Assembly (NCBI RefSeq): GCF_020829665.1
Contig: NZ_JAIVFT010000015.1
Location: 1-64,000, forward strand
DNA: 64,000 bases
Reading direction: 5' to 3'
Source of the DNA: Nostoc sp. CHAB 5824
GTDB lineage: Bacteria > Cyanobacteriota > Cyanobacteriia > Cyanobacteriales > Nostocaceae
Shown here one piece after another: positions 7,771 through 17,155 of this stretch. Under the pieces are notes generated by a model. It made no database searches, was not told the origin of the DNA, and was given only the letters and a program-made list of their open reading frames with translations. The position numbers were made by a program, and so were the translations under genes. The first letter of the stretch is position 1, and each line of letters starts with the position of its first letter.

Positions 7771-8976
7771 CTAAATCATGAAATTTTCTGTTATCTGGTA
7801 ATTATTCAGAGCAACTTGAATGCTGAAACATTCTCCCACTTGCCCATCAAAGAGTTTCAATTGCACGTAGTTATCTTGAATTCTTGCTTGTACTTGTTGA
7901 ATTATCTCTCCTTGATTTGAAAGCAAAACTAGCTTGATATTACCGGGGAGGTAGGGTTCATTATAAGCTGGATGTAATTGCACGCGAATACTAACTTGTT
8001 GGTTAGCCTCTGGTGTTAAGGCAACTAATAAAATCACTTTTTCAGCTTTTATTTCCATTCCCAAATCAATCAGCTTGACGCGTTTAATAGCGGCAGCATT
8101 TAACCCAGAAGAACTGCGGAAATTAAAAGCTAGGCTACTGGAGTTCGGCTCAAAAAAAGTCTCTATAGTTTGCCAAGAAGCATCGTAAATCTCCTCCAGC
8201 CAACGACTGAGATTCACTTGTACTTGGGAAAATTGCGTAGGCGCAGCCCGTCGTAAATATCGCTGTTGCTGTTGATACAACCATTGTCGCCACTGTTCAT
8301 TTTCTAGTACCACTCCCCAGGTTGTAAATGGTACTGCCAGCCTCAAAAATGTTACTGAAGAATTGCTTAGTAGTTGTTGCACATATTCTACTTGAGCAGT
8401 CGATAATTCTGGCAGTGGAGCGATCGCAGCTTTCATCTCTTCTGCTTCACAAAATTGGTAGGTCATCCAAAAAGCATTGAGGTCTTTTGTCAAATGTCGC
8501 GCATCAAGACAATAAGTCCTATCCACTGGATCATAGTGAGCCAAAGATTTCAAATCTTGATGGGTTGTGTAACTCCAAATTCTTACCCACTCGCCATCCG
8601 GTTTAACTTGCACTGCTAAATAATAGTCTGCTGCCCAACTAGGAATATCTACCCATTCCTGGGGAACTTCTAACTCGCGATCGTCAATTGCCTCGCTGGG
8701 AATTAAAACGACTCGCCTTTCCTTTAACAAAATTGCTGTGCCATTGACAAATTCCCAAAAAGCTGGAATACCAAAGGAACTGTACCAAACGCTGGCTTCT
8801 GGAACATATTCAGTTTTTACCCAATTCAAAAACGCCTGAAGGCAAATTTGATTCATGTAAGCACGCCAACGACTGCTAGGTGTGGCGTAAATTTGGCTTT
8901 CTTGCCAAGAACTTTCCTGTAGTGATGGTGATATTTCTAACAATAGTTCCTGCGGTTCCGTAAAAGCGGAAGTCAT
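7771..8976 (-). CDS. DUF1822 family protein
   Basis: This is a cyanobacterium-specific protein of unknown function, 401 residues from the chosen ATG at 8976. That start has GAGG 8 bases upstream; an ATG at 9018 is also in frame but overlaps the upstream gene by 17 bases. The N-terminal part (LLLEISPSLQESSWQESQ) and a middle rich in Trp and Glu are typical of DUF1822. The C-terminal third is beta-rich (VILLVALTPEANQQVSIRVQ, IKLVLLSNQGEIIQQVQ). No signal peptide or membrane segment is visible. It lies between the sigma-like gene (gap 25 bases) and the CHAT-CHASE2 gene. DUF1822 genes often neighbour this sigma type in cyanobacteria, so it may be a regulator or partner of that factor. That link is inference. 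Confidence 0.82.
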   Translation of the reverse strand: MTSAFTEPQELLLEISPSLQESSWQESQIYATPSSRWRAYMNQICLQAFLNWVKTEYVPEASVWYSSFGIPAFWEFVNGTAILLKERRVVLIPSEAIDDRELEVPQEWVDIPSWAADYYLAVQVKPDGEWVRIWSYTTHQDLKSLAHYDPVDRTYCLDARHLTKDLNAFWMTYQFCEAEEMKAAIAPLPELSTAQVEYVQQLLSNSSVTFLRLAVPFTTWGVVLENEQWRQWLYQQQQRYLRRAAPTQFSQVQVNLSRWLEEIYDASWQTIETFFEPNSSSLAFNFRSSSGLNAAAIKRVKLIDLGMEIKAEKVILLVALTPEANQQVSIRVQLHPAYNEPYLPGNIKLVLLSNQGEIIQQVQARIQDNYVQLKLFDGQVGECFSIQVALNNYQITENFMI

Positions 8977-9001
8977 TTTTACTACCTCATCTTTAATAAT
9001 G

Positions 9002-10192
9002 TCAGCTAGATTCGCCATACTTAACTTTCAACCATTCTTCTAAAGCGGTACTCATATCTTTAACTAGGTTGGAAGTAACAGAAATATTAAGCGTGTCTTG
9101 GCTCCATTGAACTAATGCTGAAAGCAAAGATTCTCTAGCTTTGAATAGCCGACGAGAAACAGTAGGCTGGCTCATTTGTAGGCGTTGTACAATCTCTGCC
9201 TGAGTCAACTCCTGTTGGTAGTAAAGTTTCAGTATTTCCTGGGTTTTTACCTCAAAACTTTGTAATGCTTGTAACAAGACAGCTTGAATCTGAGATTGTT
9301 GCTTTTGTTGGTTTTGGGCATCCTCTCCGGCTATCATCTCAGCGATTAATGAGTCAGAGGATAAATCTGGCAAATCAAGAGTTATTGTAGCGTCATCTTC
9401 TGATATCGCTAAATTTAGCGAATTAACAGGTGGATACAGATAAGCACGCACGTAAATAGCTGCCTGGGTTAACCACTGTTCAATTTTCTCTCTCGTGCAT
9501 TGTGGAGTAGGTTGAGTTAATTGATTTTGTCGTTCGCGGTTGTAGAGGTTGGCAACAGCTTCCCAAAGCTGTGCTTCTGGTTCAGGTAGTGCCCTAGTGC
9601 CTCCTGGTTGGTTTTGCACATACAGTTCTTTGAAACAAGTCCAAGCTAGCCGATACTGGGCAATGCTATTAGGTGATAACCCAGCTTGATCAAGAGCTTC
9701 TAAAAACTGCTTTTTGCTTACTTTGCGTAACAATGCCCAATTTGTGCAAATATCAACTTCCTTACGTTGGCGTAAAATATCTTTTAGCCGACTGGGGATT
9801 GCCATAGCCGCATAGGCTTTTAAGCTAGAAGATTTTTCTGAATTAAAGTTTTTGAGAATGGTTTCGATTTCAGCATTAGCCATTTGAAAGTAATCTGCTA
9901 GATTGTATTGGCTATGTGTAAATCTAGCAATTGTTTTTTTAGCAGACCAGTAACTTGGTTCTTGTAAATAAGCAGACAAATGCATTCTGGCAAGGCTATG
10001 AGATTGTTCTTGCCAGTGCTTGTACCAATATAGTGCCCAAAAGTTTTCTGAGTTAGGGACTTTTTCTGAACACTCCAAACAATTTTGGATACTTCGACGC
10101 AGTTTGATATCAATCAACCATTTGCTGAATCTGTCGCTTTCCACCTGAATGAAGGTTGAGAACATCTCCGTAATTTCTCGGCGAGGATGCAT
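9002..10192 (-). CDS. sigma-70-like factor of the cyanobacterial DUF1822-linked type
   Basis: This is a 396-residue protein from ATG 10192; the frame extends two codons to a TTG. The middle (about 70-190: LADYFQMANAEIETILKNFN, SSSLKAYAAMAIPSRLKDIL) resembles sigma region 2. The C-terminus (about 300-365: LQALQSFEVKTQEILKLYYQ, then ELTQAEIVQRL and PTVSRRLFKARESLL) is a clear region-4 helix-turn-helix. The protein is longer and more divergent than ECF or group 1-3 factors. It heads a probable operon with the DUF1822 and CHAT-CHASE2 genes. It should direct RNA polymerase to a specific promoter set, but the targets cannot be read from this window. Confidence 0.85.
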   Translation of the reverse strand: MHPRREITEMFSTFIQVESDRFSKWLIDIKLRRSIQNCLECSEKVPNSENFWALYWYKHWQEQSHSLARMHLSAYLQEPSYWSAKKTIARFTHSQYNLADYFQMANAEIETILKNFNSEKSSSLKAYAAMAIPSRLKDILRQRKEVDICTNWALLRKVSKKQFLEALDQAGLSPNSIAQYRLAWTCFKELYVQNQPGGTRALPEPEAQLWEAVANLYNRERQNQLTQPTPQCTREKIEQWLTQAAIYVRAYLYPPVNSLNLAISEDDATITLDLPDLSSDSLIAEMIAGEDAQNQQKQQSQIQAVLLQALQSFEVKTQEILKLYYQQELTQAEIVQRLQMSQPTVSRRLFKARESLLSALVQWSQDTLNISVTSNLVKDMSTALEEWLKVKYGESS

Positions 10193-10608
10193 AAGCAATT
10201 AAAAATATAAATTGAGCCAACTTCAGTAATTATCACAGGGGCAAATACTTGCTCGGAATTTAAAATTCAAAATTTAAAATTAATAATTTCCATACTTTTC
10301 TACGAGAGGCTACGCGGTTCGACTGCGCTCACCGTAAGCTCAGTAACTATAAGTAAATTTGCTTACTCTGTATCATGAGTTTATATTGGTCATAAACTGC
10401 CAAAATATATATTGCAAAAGTATTCCATCTGTTTAAAGTATGACTATTGCCCCGTAGATAACTATCCAATTTAATTAGGGTAATTACGCAAATTTGCAAA
10501 TAATTTTACATCGCTTCACTTTTTACCCTAATTCAGCAATGCAGTTGACATTTCCGCTAAAATCGGTATTGCGTTATCTGTCAATTACTACAAAAATTTC
10601 TGCACTTT
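10193..10608. other. spacer between sigma and kinase genes
   Basis: About 415 bases hold AT-rich DNA, an ATTTAAAATT-type repeat (10258-10290) and a common cyanobacterial small repeat, CTACGAGAGGCTACGCGG (10300-10345). The promoter of the sigma operon should lie here. No gene or RNA was recognised. Confidence 0.5.
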
Positions 10609-12666
10609 TCATTGAATCGTCTGCCAAATCTTGAGAATGTTCTCACCACTTCCACCACCGGCAATAGTTTGTCCATCTGGGCTAATAGCGATCGCATAAA
10701 TATATCCAGAACCTGTCTCTAAAGTGCGGATTTGCTTTCCTGTTACCGGATTCCACAGTTTAATTGTCTTGTCACTACTACCACTGACAAGGGTGACATG
10801 ATTTGAAGTTGCGTTTCGCAAAAAGGCGACGGAATTAACCTTATTATTATGTCCCTTTAAGGTATGGATTAACTTTCCTGTTACCGGATTCCACAGTTTA
10901 ATTGTCTTGTCATCACTGCCACTGGCAAGGGTAAGTCCATCGGGAGCAAAAGCAACCGAAAGAATCGCCCCAGCATTTCCTCCCAAGCTGCGGATTGACT
11001 TTCCTGTGTCCAGATTCCACAATTTAATTGTCTTGTCCCAACTACCGCTGGCAAGAGTTTTGCCATCAGGACTGAAAGCCACAGATGGAACACCATTAGT
11101 ATGTCCCTCTAAGGTGCGGATTAATTTTCCTGTCTCTAGATTCCACAAATTGATTTTCATGTCCTTACTAGCACTACCACTAGCAAGAATTTTGCCATCA
11201 GGACTGAAAGCTACCGAAGTAACTCCATCGGTATGTCCCTGCAAGGTGCGGATTAACTTTCCTGTCTCCAAATTCCACAGTTTGATTGTCTTGTCTGCAC
11301 TACCGCTAGCAAGGGTTTTGCTATCAGGACTGAAGGCTACAGTCCAAATCCAATCGGAATGTCCTTCTAAAGTGCGGATTTCCTCTCGACTTGCCAGATT
11401 CCATAGCTTAATTGTCTGATCATCACTAGCACTACCAAGGGTTGTGCCATCAGGACTGAAAGCTACGGAATTCACATCGCTAGAATGTCCCTTGAGAGGT
11501 TTGGGCACAAAAGGATTTTCTGAGCTTTTTGGGGACGGAATCGGCTGAGGAATAGGTGGAGAATATTCGCTCATTGTATGGGGACGAGACTGTAAATACC
11601 AAACTCCCCCCAATCCCAACACCAAAACGCTAGTACCTAACAGCAGTTGAATTTTCAGCTTGTTATTTGGTTTTGGTGAAACTGGCCCTTTGTTTCCTGG
11701 GGTAGCTGTAAATGTTGATGTAAGTATAGTTGGGGGTACTGATGACAATGGTGATAGTCCAGGTGTCAAGTCAGTGATAACTTCATCAGCCGATTGGTAA
11801 CGCTTTTGGATGTCTAGTTGCAACAGCTTATCCAAAATTTCACCCAACTCTACAGACACAGAAACCCCGTCCCTACCTGGACTAATCAAATATTGTCGCC
11901 AAGATGCAACCCAACTATAGCCCTGCTGTATCCACAGTTGAGATGGGCGAACCCCAGTTAGTAGATGAAAACAAGTCGCCCCCAAACTGAATAAATCACT
12001 GGCAGGGTAAGCTTTTCCATCTTGCATCTGTTCAAGCGCAGTGTAACCGTGTGAGCCAATAACCGTCCCCATTTTAGTCTGCACTGTTGCCGTCAGCTGC
12101 TTTGAGGCTCCAAAATCAATTAGCACTAATCGCCCGTCATTTTGACGGCGAATAATATTTTGTGGTTTGATATCTCGATGAATTACTCCCCGTACATGGA
12201 TAAACTTCAGCACCGGCAGTAAATCTAGCAAAAGTTTGCGAATCTCTGTTTCGCTATAGCTTCCCCGCGTCTCCCATTCCTTAAACAAGTTTTGCCCATC
12301 AATAAACTGTTGTACCAAAAACAGATAGCCATTTTGTTCAAAATAAGCTAACAAAGTTGGAATTTGCGGATGCTCTGCAAGTTCTTGCAGTCGGCTCGCT
12401 TCTTGTTTAAATAGCTCAGTAGCCTTTGTTAGTGGCCCAGTTCCCTGGAGTTTTGGTGCGAATTGCTTAACAACACAGCATTCATTCAGTTTATGTACAT
12501 CTTCTGCCAAATAGGTTCTACCAAATCCCCCCTCATCTGATAACACCTGAGTGGGACGATAGCGACCTCCCAGCAAGGGTATCAATTGGGATCTACAACT
12601 GTGGCAATAGTAGTTTTTATCAGGATTTAGGGGTTTTTGGCAATCGGGATTCACACAACAGAGCAT
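10609..12666 (-). CDS. zinc-ribbon Ser/Thr protein kinase with seven WD40 repeats
   Basis: This is a 685-residue membrane-anchored eukaryotic-type kinase. An N-terminal zinc ribbon (CCVNPDCQKPLNP, then CHSC) precedes the kinase domain (about 33-300), which has the glycine loop EGGFGRTY, Lys in CVVKQF, HRD in VIHRDIKPQN and DFG in LIDFGASK. All core catalytic residues are present. A linker and one membrane helix (about 338-360, LLLGTSVLVLGLGGVWYL) lead to seven WD40 repeats (about 393-684), enough for one closed propeller, probably outside the cytoplasm. A paralogue of equal length lies at 14677. The promoter should lie in the spacer after 12666. The propeller probably senses a ligand or partner; the substrate is unknown. 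Confidence 0.93.
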   Translation of the reverse strand: MLCCVNPDCQKPLNPDKNYYCHSCRSQLIPLLGGRYRPTQVLSDEGGFGRTYLAEDVHKLNECCVVKQFAPKLQGTGPLTKATELFKQEASRLQELAEHPQIPTLLAYFEQNGYLFLVQQFIDGQNLFKEWETRGSYSETEIRKLLLDLLPVLKFIHVRGVIHRDIKPQNIIRRQNDGRLVLIDFGASKQLTATVQTKMGTVIGSHGYTALEQMQDGKAYPASDLFSLGATCFHLLTGVRPSQLWIQQGYSWVASWRQYLISPGRDGVSVSVELGEILDKLLQLDIQKRYQSADEVITDLTPGLSPLSSVPPTILTSTFTATPGNKGPVSPKPNNKLKIQLLLGTSVLVLGLGGVWYLQSRPHTMSEYSPPIPQPIPSPKSSENPFVPKPLKGHSSDVNSVAFSPDGTTLGSASDDQTIKLWNLASREEIRTLEGHSDWIWTVAFSPDSKTLASGSADKTIKLWNLETGKLIRTLQGHTDGVTSVAFSPDGKILASGSASKDMKINLWNLETGKLIRTLEGHTNGVPSVAFSPDGKTLASGSWDKTIKLWNLDTGKSIRSLGGNAGAILSVAFAPDGLTLASGSDDKTIKLWNPVTGKLIHTLKGHNNKVNSVAFLRNATSNHVTLVSGSSDKTIKLWNPVTGKQIRTLETGSGYIYAIAISPDGQTIAGGGSGENILKIWQTIQ

Positions 12667-13187
12667 ACTGGGAATCCATTTGAATTGGAGTATATATTCA
12701 TCTTAAGTCATGCAGTATAATCTCTCTTGTTGGTCAATATCACTGAAATAGCATACAAATACTCAATTTCCTTACCTCATCAGGTATTGAACAATTTACA
12801 GAACTTCGGGGAAGTTGTGCTTGAACGATCGCTTTTGAGGAATTGATTGGCGTTAATTCCACATATCCATTATCTATACATTCTCGATTTAGTAGTGCGG
12901 CAGCATCTGGCTCAGTTTGGCAAAAATATCTTAGCGAAAATCCGAAAAGTAGCAAGTTCAGCTTGTAGGTCAGTATATACTTACAAAATTGACATTCACT
13001 CTTCTAGTACAGCTTGGCAAAAATTCAGTTACCATCTTCAACCAGACTTGCGGCAAAATCCCCTTGTTAAAGGTAGGTAAACTTCCGCCACAATGTACTA
13101 GTTGTTTAAATTGGAATATAAGTTTTCCGACTTAAAATTTGTCTATCTATTAAATACACGAGCATCAGCAAAATTAGGAGCGTAATT
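12667..13187. other. spacer with a decayed minus-strand frame
   Basis: About 520 bases lie between divergent genes. A minus frame at 12740-12955 encodes a protein-like stretch (FCQTEPDAAALLNRECIDNG, YVELTPINSS). It continues upstream only across in-frame stops, so it may be a gene remnant. No family is recognised. AT-rich DNA at 13085-13180 should carry the promoter of the gene at 13188, which has an AGGAG at 13175-13179. Confidence 0.3.
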
Positions 13188-14549
13188 ATGCTAGTAGAAA
13201 ACAACAACTATCGTCGCAAATTAAATCGCATTTTAATTTCTTGCTTGAGTAGTAGTTTGTTGATCACAAGTAATGTGCTGCCTATAAGTGCTTTGGTAAA
13301 ACCTCACAATTCTCAAGAGTTCATAATTGCCAAATCACCAGATGAGAGACAACCAGAAGCAGTAAAAAAAGCAATTGAGCAAATTCCTATTTCTCAAGCA
13401 TCAGTATCTCCAAGGCGGAAGACAACTGTTGAGTCACCAATAACACAGGCTCGTATATCTTCTAACACAAGTAACTCTAACCAAGCAAGCAATAGTTCCA
13501 ATGATGGTTCTACTTCTAGGGCATCCAGACGTAGAAACTCTAACCAAGCAAGCAATAGTTCCAATGATGGTTCTAATTCTAGGGCATCCAGACGTAGAAA
13601 CTCTAACCAAGCAAGCAATAGTTCTAGTTCCAATAATGGTTCTACTTCTAGGGCATCCAGACGTAGAAACTCTAACCAAGCAAGCAATAGTTCCAATGAT
13701 GGTTCTACTTCTAGACCATCTAGACGTAGAAATTCTAACTCAAACTCTGTGTCTTCAAATTCAGGCAGAGTTCGCAACTCGAATTCTAATTCAGGTAGAA
13801 GTGGCAACCAAAATCTCAACAATCCACAGATTTCTACATCTGTGACACCTAGTTTCAAGGAAATTAACTTTGTAGATGTTGCATTGGGTATTTTGAGTAA
13901 GAGTGACTTTCAATCTCAAGGTAGATATGTTCATTTTTACCAGTTTGAGGGTAGAGAAAATCAACTAGTCCAAATTAGGCTTGTTGGCAGTAATGATACA
14001 CGCAGATCAAATAACTTGAGTTTAAAACCTTTGTTGTTTTTACACGATCCTGATAATAATATCATCGTCAAAAAAGGCGCTTTGGAGAAAAGCAGTGGTG
14101 GCGATGATGCATTTATTTTTGCACGACTGCCGAAGAATGGCGTTTACAAGATTGCAGTTACTAGCCAAGATCCCGGAGAGATAGGTCGCTATAGTTTGGC
14201 TCTGAGGAATGACAGAGCTAGCTATACTTTAGATGAATCAGGTCAACTAAGCGCCAAAAGCTCAACCCTAAAACAAAATGGAGGCGCTTACAATGTTTCT
14301 AATTTTCAAGGGAGAAAAAATCAGCTTATTAGTATTCGTGTAGATAGTGTAGATGAAGAATTTTCTCCTTACGTAGCTTTGTTAAATTCTCAAGGACAGA
14401 CGATCGCTATAGATAAAGACAAAGACAAAAATGGTGTGTACAGTGCTTTAATTGACCGAGCTAAGTTGCCTGAAGATGATACTTACTATATTGTTGTTAC
14501 TTCCAAGAATCCACAGGAACAGGGTAAATACAGATTGACTATCTTCTGA
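13188..14549 (+). CDS. secreted protein with Ser/Asn/Arg repeats and two PPC-like domains
   Basis: This is a 453-residue protein with a Sec-type signal segment (about 1-36: YRRKLNRILISCLSSSLLIT, then SNVLPISA). A basic, Ser/Asn-rich low-complexity linker (about 95-210) contains four 21-23-residue units around SNQASNSSNDGSTSRASRRR. Two beta-rich domains follow (about 225-343 and 348-452; HFYQFEGRENQLVQIRL and YNVSNFQGRKNQLISIRV). These resemble bacterial pre-peptidase C-terminal (PPC) domains seen on secreted enzymes, but no protease domain is present. AGGAG lies 9 bases before the ATG. It stands between two WD40 kinases and could be an exported ligand or cell-surface binding protein, but that is speculation. 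Confidence 0.8.
   Translation: MLVENNNYRRKLNRILISCLSSSLLITSNVLPISALVKPHNSQEFIIAKSPDERQPEAVKKAIEQIPISQASVSPRRKTTVESPITQARISSNTSNSNQASNSSNDGSTSRASRRRNSNQASNSSNDGSNSRASRRRNSNQASNSSSSNNGSTSRASRRRNSNQASNSSNDGSTSRPSRRRNSNSNSVSSNSGRVRNSNSNSGRSGNQNLNNPQISTSVTPSFKEINFVDVALGILSKSDFQSQGRYVHFYQFEGRENQLVQIRLVGSNDTRRSNNLSLKPLLFLHDPDNNIIVKKGALEKSSGGDDAFIFARLPKNGVYKIAVTSQDPGEIGRYSLALRNDRASYTLDESGQLSAKSSTLKQNGGAYNVSNFQGRKNQLISIRVDSVDEEFSPYVALLNSQGQTIAIDKDKDKNGVYSALIDRAKLPEDDTYYIVVTSKNPQEQGKYRLTIF
13473..13730 (+). repeat. 63-bp tandem repeat in coding sequence, four units
   Basis: Units start at 13473, 13536, 13599 and 13668 (lengths 63, 63, 69 and 63). Each begins AACTCTAACCAAGCAAGCAA and ends CATCCAGACGTAGA or nearly so. 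All lengths are multiples of three, so copy number can change without a frameshift. The third unit carries a 6-base insertion in its Ser run. Confidence 0.95.
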
Positions 14550-14592
14550 TAATTCAGGTTACTTGAAACTACTGTTTTATGTCGAATAAAAT

Positions 14593-14632
14593 CTGTCCCT
14601 CTCCGACGGGCGAGAAGGACAGTCTTTAATTT
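14593..14632 (+). terminator. rho-independent terminator after the secreted repeat protein
   Basis: CTGTCCCTCTC and GAGAAGGACAG form an 11-bp stem with one mismatch around an 8-base loop, followed by TCTTTAATTTT. It lies 43 bases after the stop at 14549, in the convergent gap before the next kinase. Confidence 0.7.
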
Positions 14633-14676
14633 TCGATAAATTTGATATAACCTCTCCTCTACTAAAGAAGAAGTTT

Positions 14677-16707
14677 TCACTGAGATAATTGCCAAATCTT
14701 AATAGTATTGTCTTCACTACCACTGACAAGGGTCTTGTCATCAGGACTGAAGGTTACGGATGTCACAGTGTTGGTGTAGCCCGCCAATGTCACAATTTCT
14801 TCTCCTGTGGCTGAATTCCACAGTTTGATGGTGCGATCGCGGCTACCACTAGCAATAATTTTACCATCGGCGCTGAAGGCTACGGTTGTAATAGTGTTGT
14901 CATGTCCCGCCAGTGTGCGAATTTCTTTTCCCGTCGCTAGATTCCAAAGTTTGATGGTGCGGTCGCGGCTAGCACTGGCTAAAGTTTTACCATCTGGGCT
15001 TATAGCTACAGCTGTTACTGTTTGATAATTTCCCTCCAGTGTACGGATTGAGTACCCTTTTGTTAGATTCCAGATTTTGATAGTCTTGTCAAAACTGCCA
15101 CTGGCAAGAATCACGCCATTGGGGCTGATGGCTACCGATCGCACCCAGAATGTATGCCCTACGAGTGTCCGAATTTGCTCTCCTGTTGCTAAATCCCAGA
15201 TTTTAATAGTGTTATCATCACTACCAGTAACTAGGGTTTGACTATCAGTACTGATCGCTAGGGCATGAACTGAGTCAGAATGCCCTGTAAGAGTGCGAAT
15301 TTGTTTTCCTGTTGCCAGATTCCAGATTTTGATGGTGCTGTCATCATTACCACTAACCAGAGTTTTGCCATCTGGGCTAATCATCACGGCATTCACCTGC
15401 TGAGAATAGGCGTTGAGTGAAGATTGTTTTCCGGTTGCGAGATTCCAAAGTTTAATTGTGCGATCGCCCCCACTGCTGGCTAAAGTTTTACCATCAGGGC
15501 TAATGGCGACGGATAAAACTGAGTTTTTATGTCCTTGCAAGGTGTTCGCCAAGGAAATCTTACCCAAAGTAATCTTTAGCGGCTGACCTAAAAACGCCTC
15601 ATCTTTGCCAGAATTATTGTGCTGACTCAGCCTAGAGGATAAGCTGATTTGAATTCGGCGAAAATGTTTATACCAAGATTCTTGGAATCCAAACAACAGA
15701 ATAAAAGCACTTACCAAGATCAAAATTCTCAGTAAGGGGTAACTTTTTGGTAAATATGGTGCTTTAGTTGGTGGTATTTTTCCAGAGGATTTCCCGGCTG
15801 GTGGCAGCGCCAGGAGTTGTTTTGGAGTCAAGTCTTTGAGGACTTCATCGGCTGACTGGTAACGTTCATGGATATCTTTTTTCAAAAGCTTATCGATAAC
15901 AAAATCTAATTCAGGATTTAATGGACTCCGCAAATATTCCCGCCAATTACTCACCCAGGCGTACCCAGATTCCATCCACAACTGAAAGGGGGAATTTCCT
16001 GTTAGCAGATGAAAGCAGGTAGCCCCCAAACCGAACAAGTCACTGGCGGGAAAAGCTTTACCATCTCTAATTTGTTCCAGGGGAGAATAACCATGTGAAC
16101 CAATGGATGTGCCAGATTTCTGCTGAATGGCTGTAAATTGCTTTGAGGAGCCAAAATCAATCAGACTTAATCGCCCATCAGTTTTATGGCGGATAATATT
16201 TTCTGGCTTGATATCTCGATGAATGACTTTGCGATCGTGGATAAATTTCAGGATAGGCAGTAAGTCTAGCAAAATAGATTGAATTTCCCTAGCGTTATAC
16301 CCCTTGCGCTGTTGCAACTCCTTTAACAAATTCTCTCCATTGATAAACTGCTGCACTAAATACAAGCAGCCGTCTTGCTCAAAGTAAGCTAGCAAAGTCG
16401 GAATTTGGGGATGTTCCCCAAGGTCTTGTAGTCGCTGCGCTTCTTCAGCAAACAACTCCATCGCTTTTTTTTGCGACCAAGTTCCTTGGAATTTTGGAGC
16501 TAATTGCTTGATAACACAGCGTTCATTGAGTTTATCTACATCTTCTGATAGATAGGTTCTGCCAAATCCCCCCTCATCTGAAAGAACTCGGATGACACGG
16601 AAGCGATTTCTTAAAAGTGACACCAATGGGGTGCTACAACTTTGGCAAAACTTCTTTCCATTAGGATTCAGGGGATTTGAGCAATCGGGATTTAAGCAGC
16701 AGATCAT
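14677..16707 (-). CDS. zinc-ribbon Ser/Thr protein kinase with seven WD40 repeats (second paralogue)
   Basis: This is a 676-residue paralogue of the kinase at 10609. I chose ATG 16707 because the protein then begins MICCLNPDCSNPLNP, parallel to the MLCCVNPDC start of its twin; the frame extends 9 codons upstream. A zinc ribbon (CCLNPDC ... CQSC) is followed by a kinase with EGGFGRTY, CVIKQL, VIHRDIKPEN and LIDFGSSK, one membrane helix (LRILILVSAFILLFGF, about 338-356), and seven WD40 repeats. Repeats 5 and 6 are the closest to consensus. Kinase halves are much more alike between the twins than the linkers, as expected for sensors of different signals. It probably autophosphorylates or acts on cytoplasmic substrates not shown here. 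Confidence 0.93.
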   Translation of the reverse strand: MICCLNPDCSNPLNPNGKKFCQSCSTPLVSLLRNRFRVIRVLSDEGGFGRTYLSEDVDKLNERCVIKQLAPKFQGTWSQKKAMELFAEEAQRLQDLGEHPQIPTLLAYFEQDGCLYLVQQFINGENLLKELQQRKGYNAREIQSILLDLLPILKFIHDRKVIHRDIKPENIIRHKTDGRLSLIDFGSSKQFTAIQQKSGTSIGSHGYSPLEQIRDGKAFPASDLFGLGATCFHLLTGNSPFQLWMESGYAWVSNWREYLRSPLNPELDFVIDKLLKKDIHERYQSADEVLKDLTPKQLLALPPAGKSSGKIPPTKAPYLPKSYPLLRILILVSAFILLFGFQESWYKHFRRIQISLSSRLSQHNNSGKDEAFLGQPLKITLGKISLANTLQGHKNSVLSVAISPDGKTLASSGGDRTIKLWNLATGKQSSLNAYSQQVNAVMISPDGKTLVSGNDDSTIKIWNLATGKQIRTLTGHSDSVHALAISTDSQTLVTGSDDNTIKIWDLATGEQIRTLVGHTFWVRSVAISPNGVILASGSFDKTIKIWNLTKGYSIRTLEGNYQTVTAVAISPDGKTLASASRDRTIKLWNLATGKEIRTLAGHDNTITTVAFSADGKIIASGSRDRTIKLWNSATGEEIVTLAGYTNTVTSVTFSPDDKTLVSGSEDNTIKIWQLSQ

Positions 16708-17155
16708 GATCTGACAGGCGCGACTGCATGACAACTTAGGCTAAGTTTGCCCCGAACTTTCCCTTAAGAAAATTGACTCTCGCTTACTTGTGGTAGAAAA
16801 CCCTGTTCTGGGGATTGGGGAATTACTTAATATAGTTAACGTTTGTAAATAGTAGTCAGTTTTCCTTATCTGTGGAAAACTACGAGAGCCATAAGATTAA
16901 TTATTCTATCGATTATATAATAATCTGGATATAAATATTTTTCGGAACTGCTAGCCCTAGTAATTTTGCTTGTATATTGGCAAGTGATAACTGACTAAGT
17001 ATTAAAGATAAATCCTGATTAATTAACTAACACTGACTATGCAATGTAGTTAAAACGTTTACTAAATTTGTTTTTGATATTTTAAATCGCCCATGATTAA
17101 TTGCTAATTTTATACTTTAGACAAATAAGGCTTCAACTTTATTGTACGAACTTGT
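16708..17155. other. AT-rich spacer
   Basis: About 450 bases lie between two minus-strand kinase genes. The DNA is AT-rich and has no open frame of note, no repeat family and no clear terminator. The promoter of the kinase at 14677 should lie here. Confidence 0.5.

Noticed and set aside
10907..11419. 170-residue plus frame over the WD40 part of the kinase
   Set aside because: Antisense shadow of the WD40 repeats; it is periodic for that reason alone.
13473..13730. CRISPR-like repeats
   Set aside because: The repeats are contiguous and lie in frame within a secreted protein gene.
13394..13858. 154-residue minus frame over the tandem repeats
   Set aside because: Shadow of the repeat-rich secreted protein, with Leu/Glu periodicity from the reverse strand.
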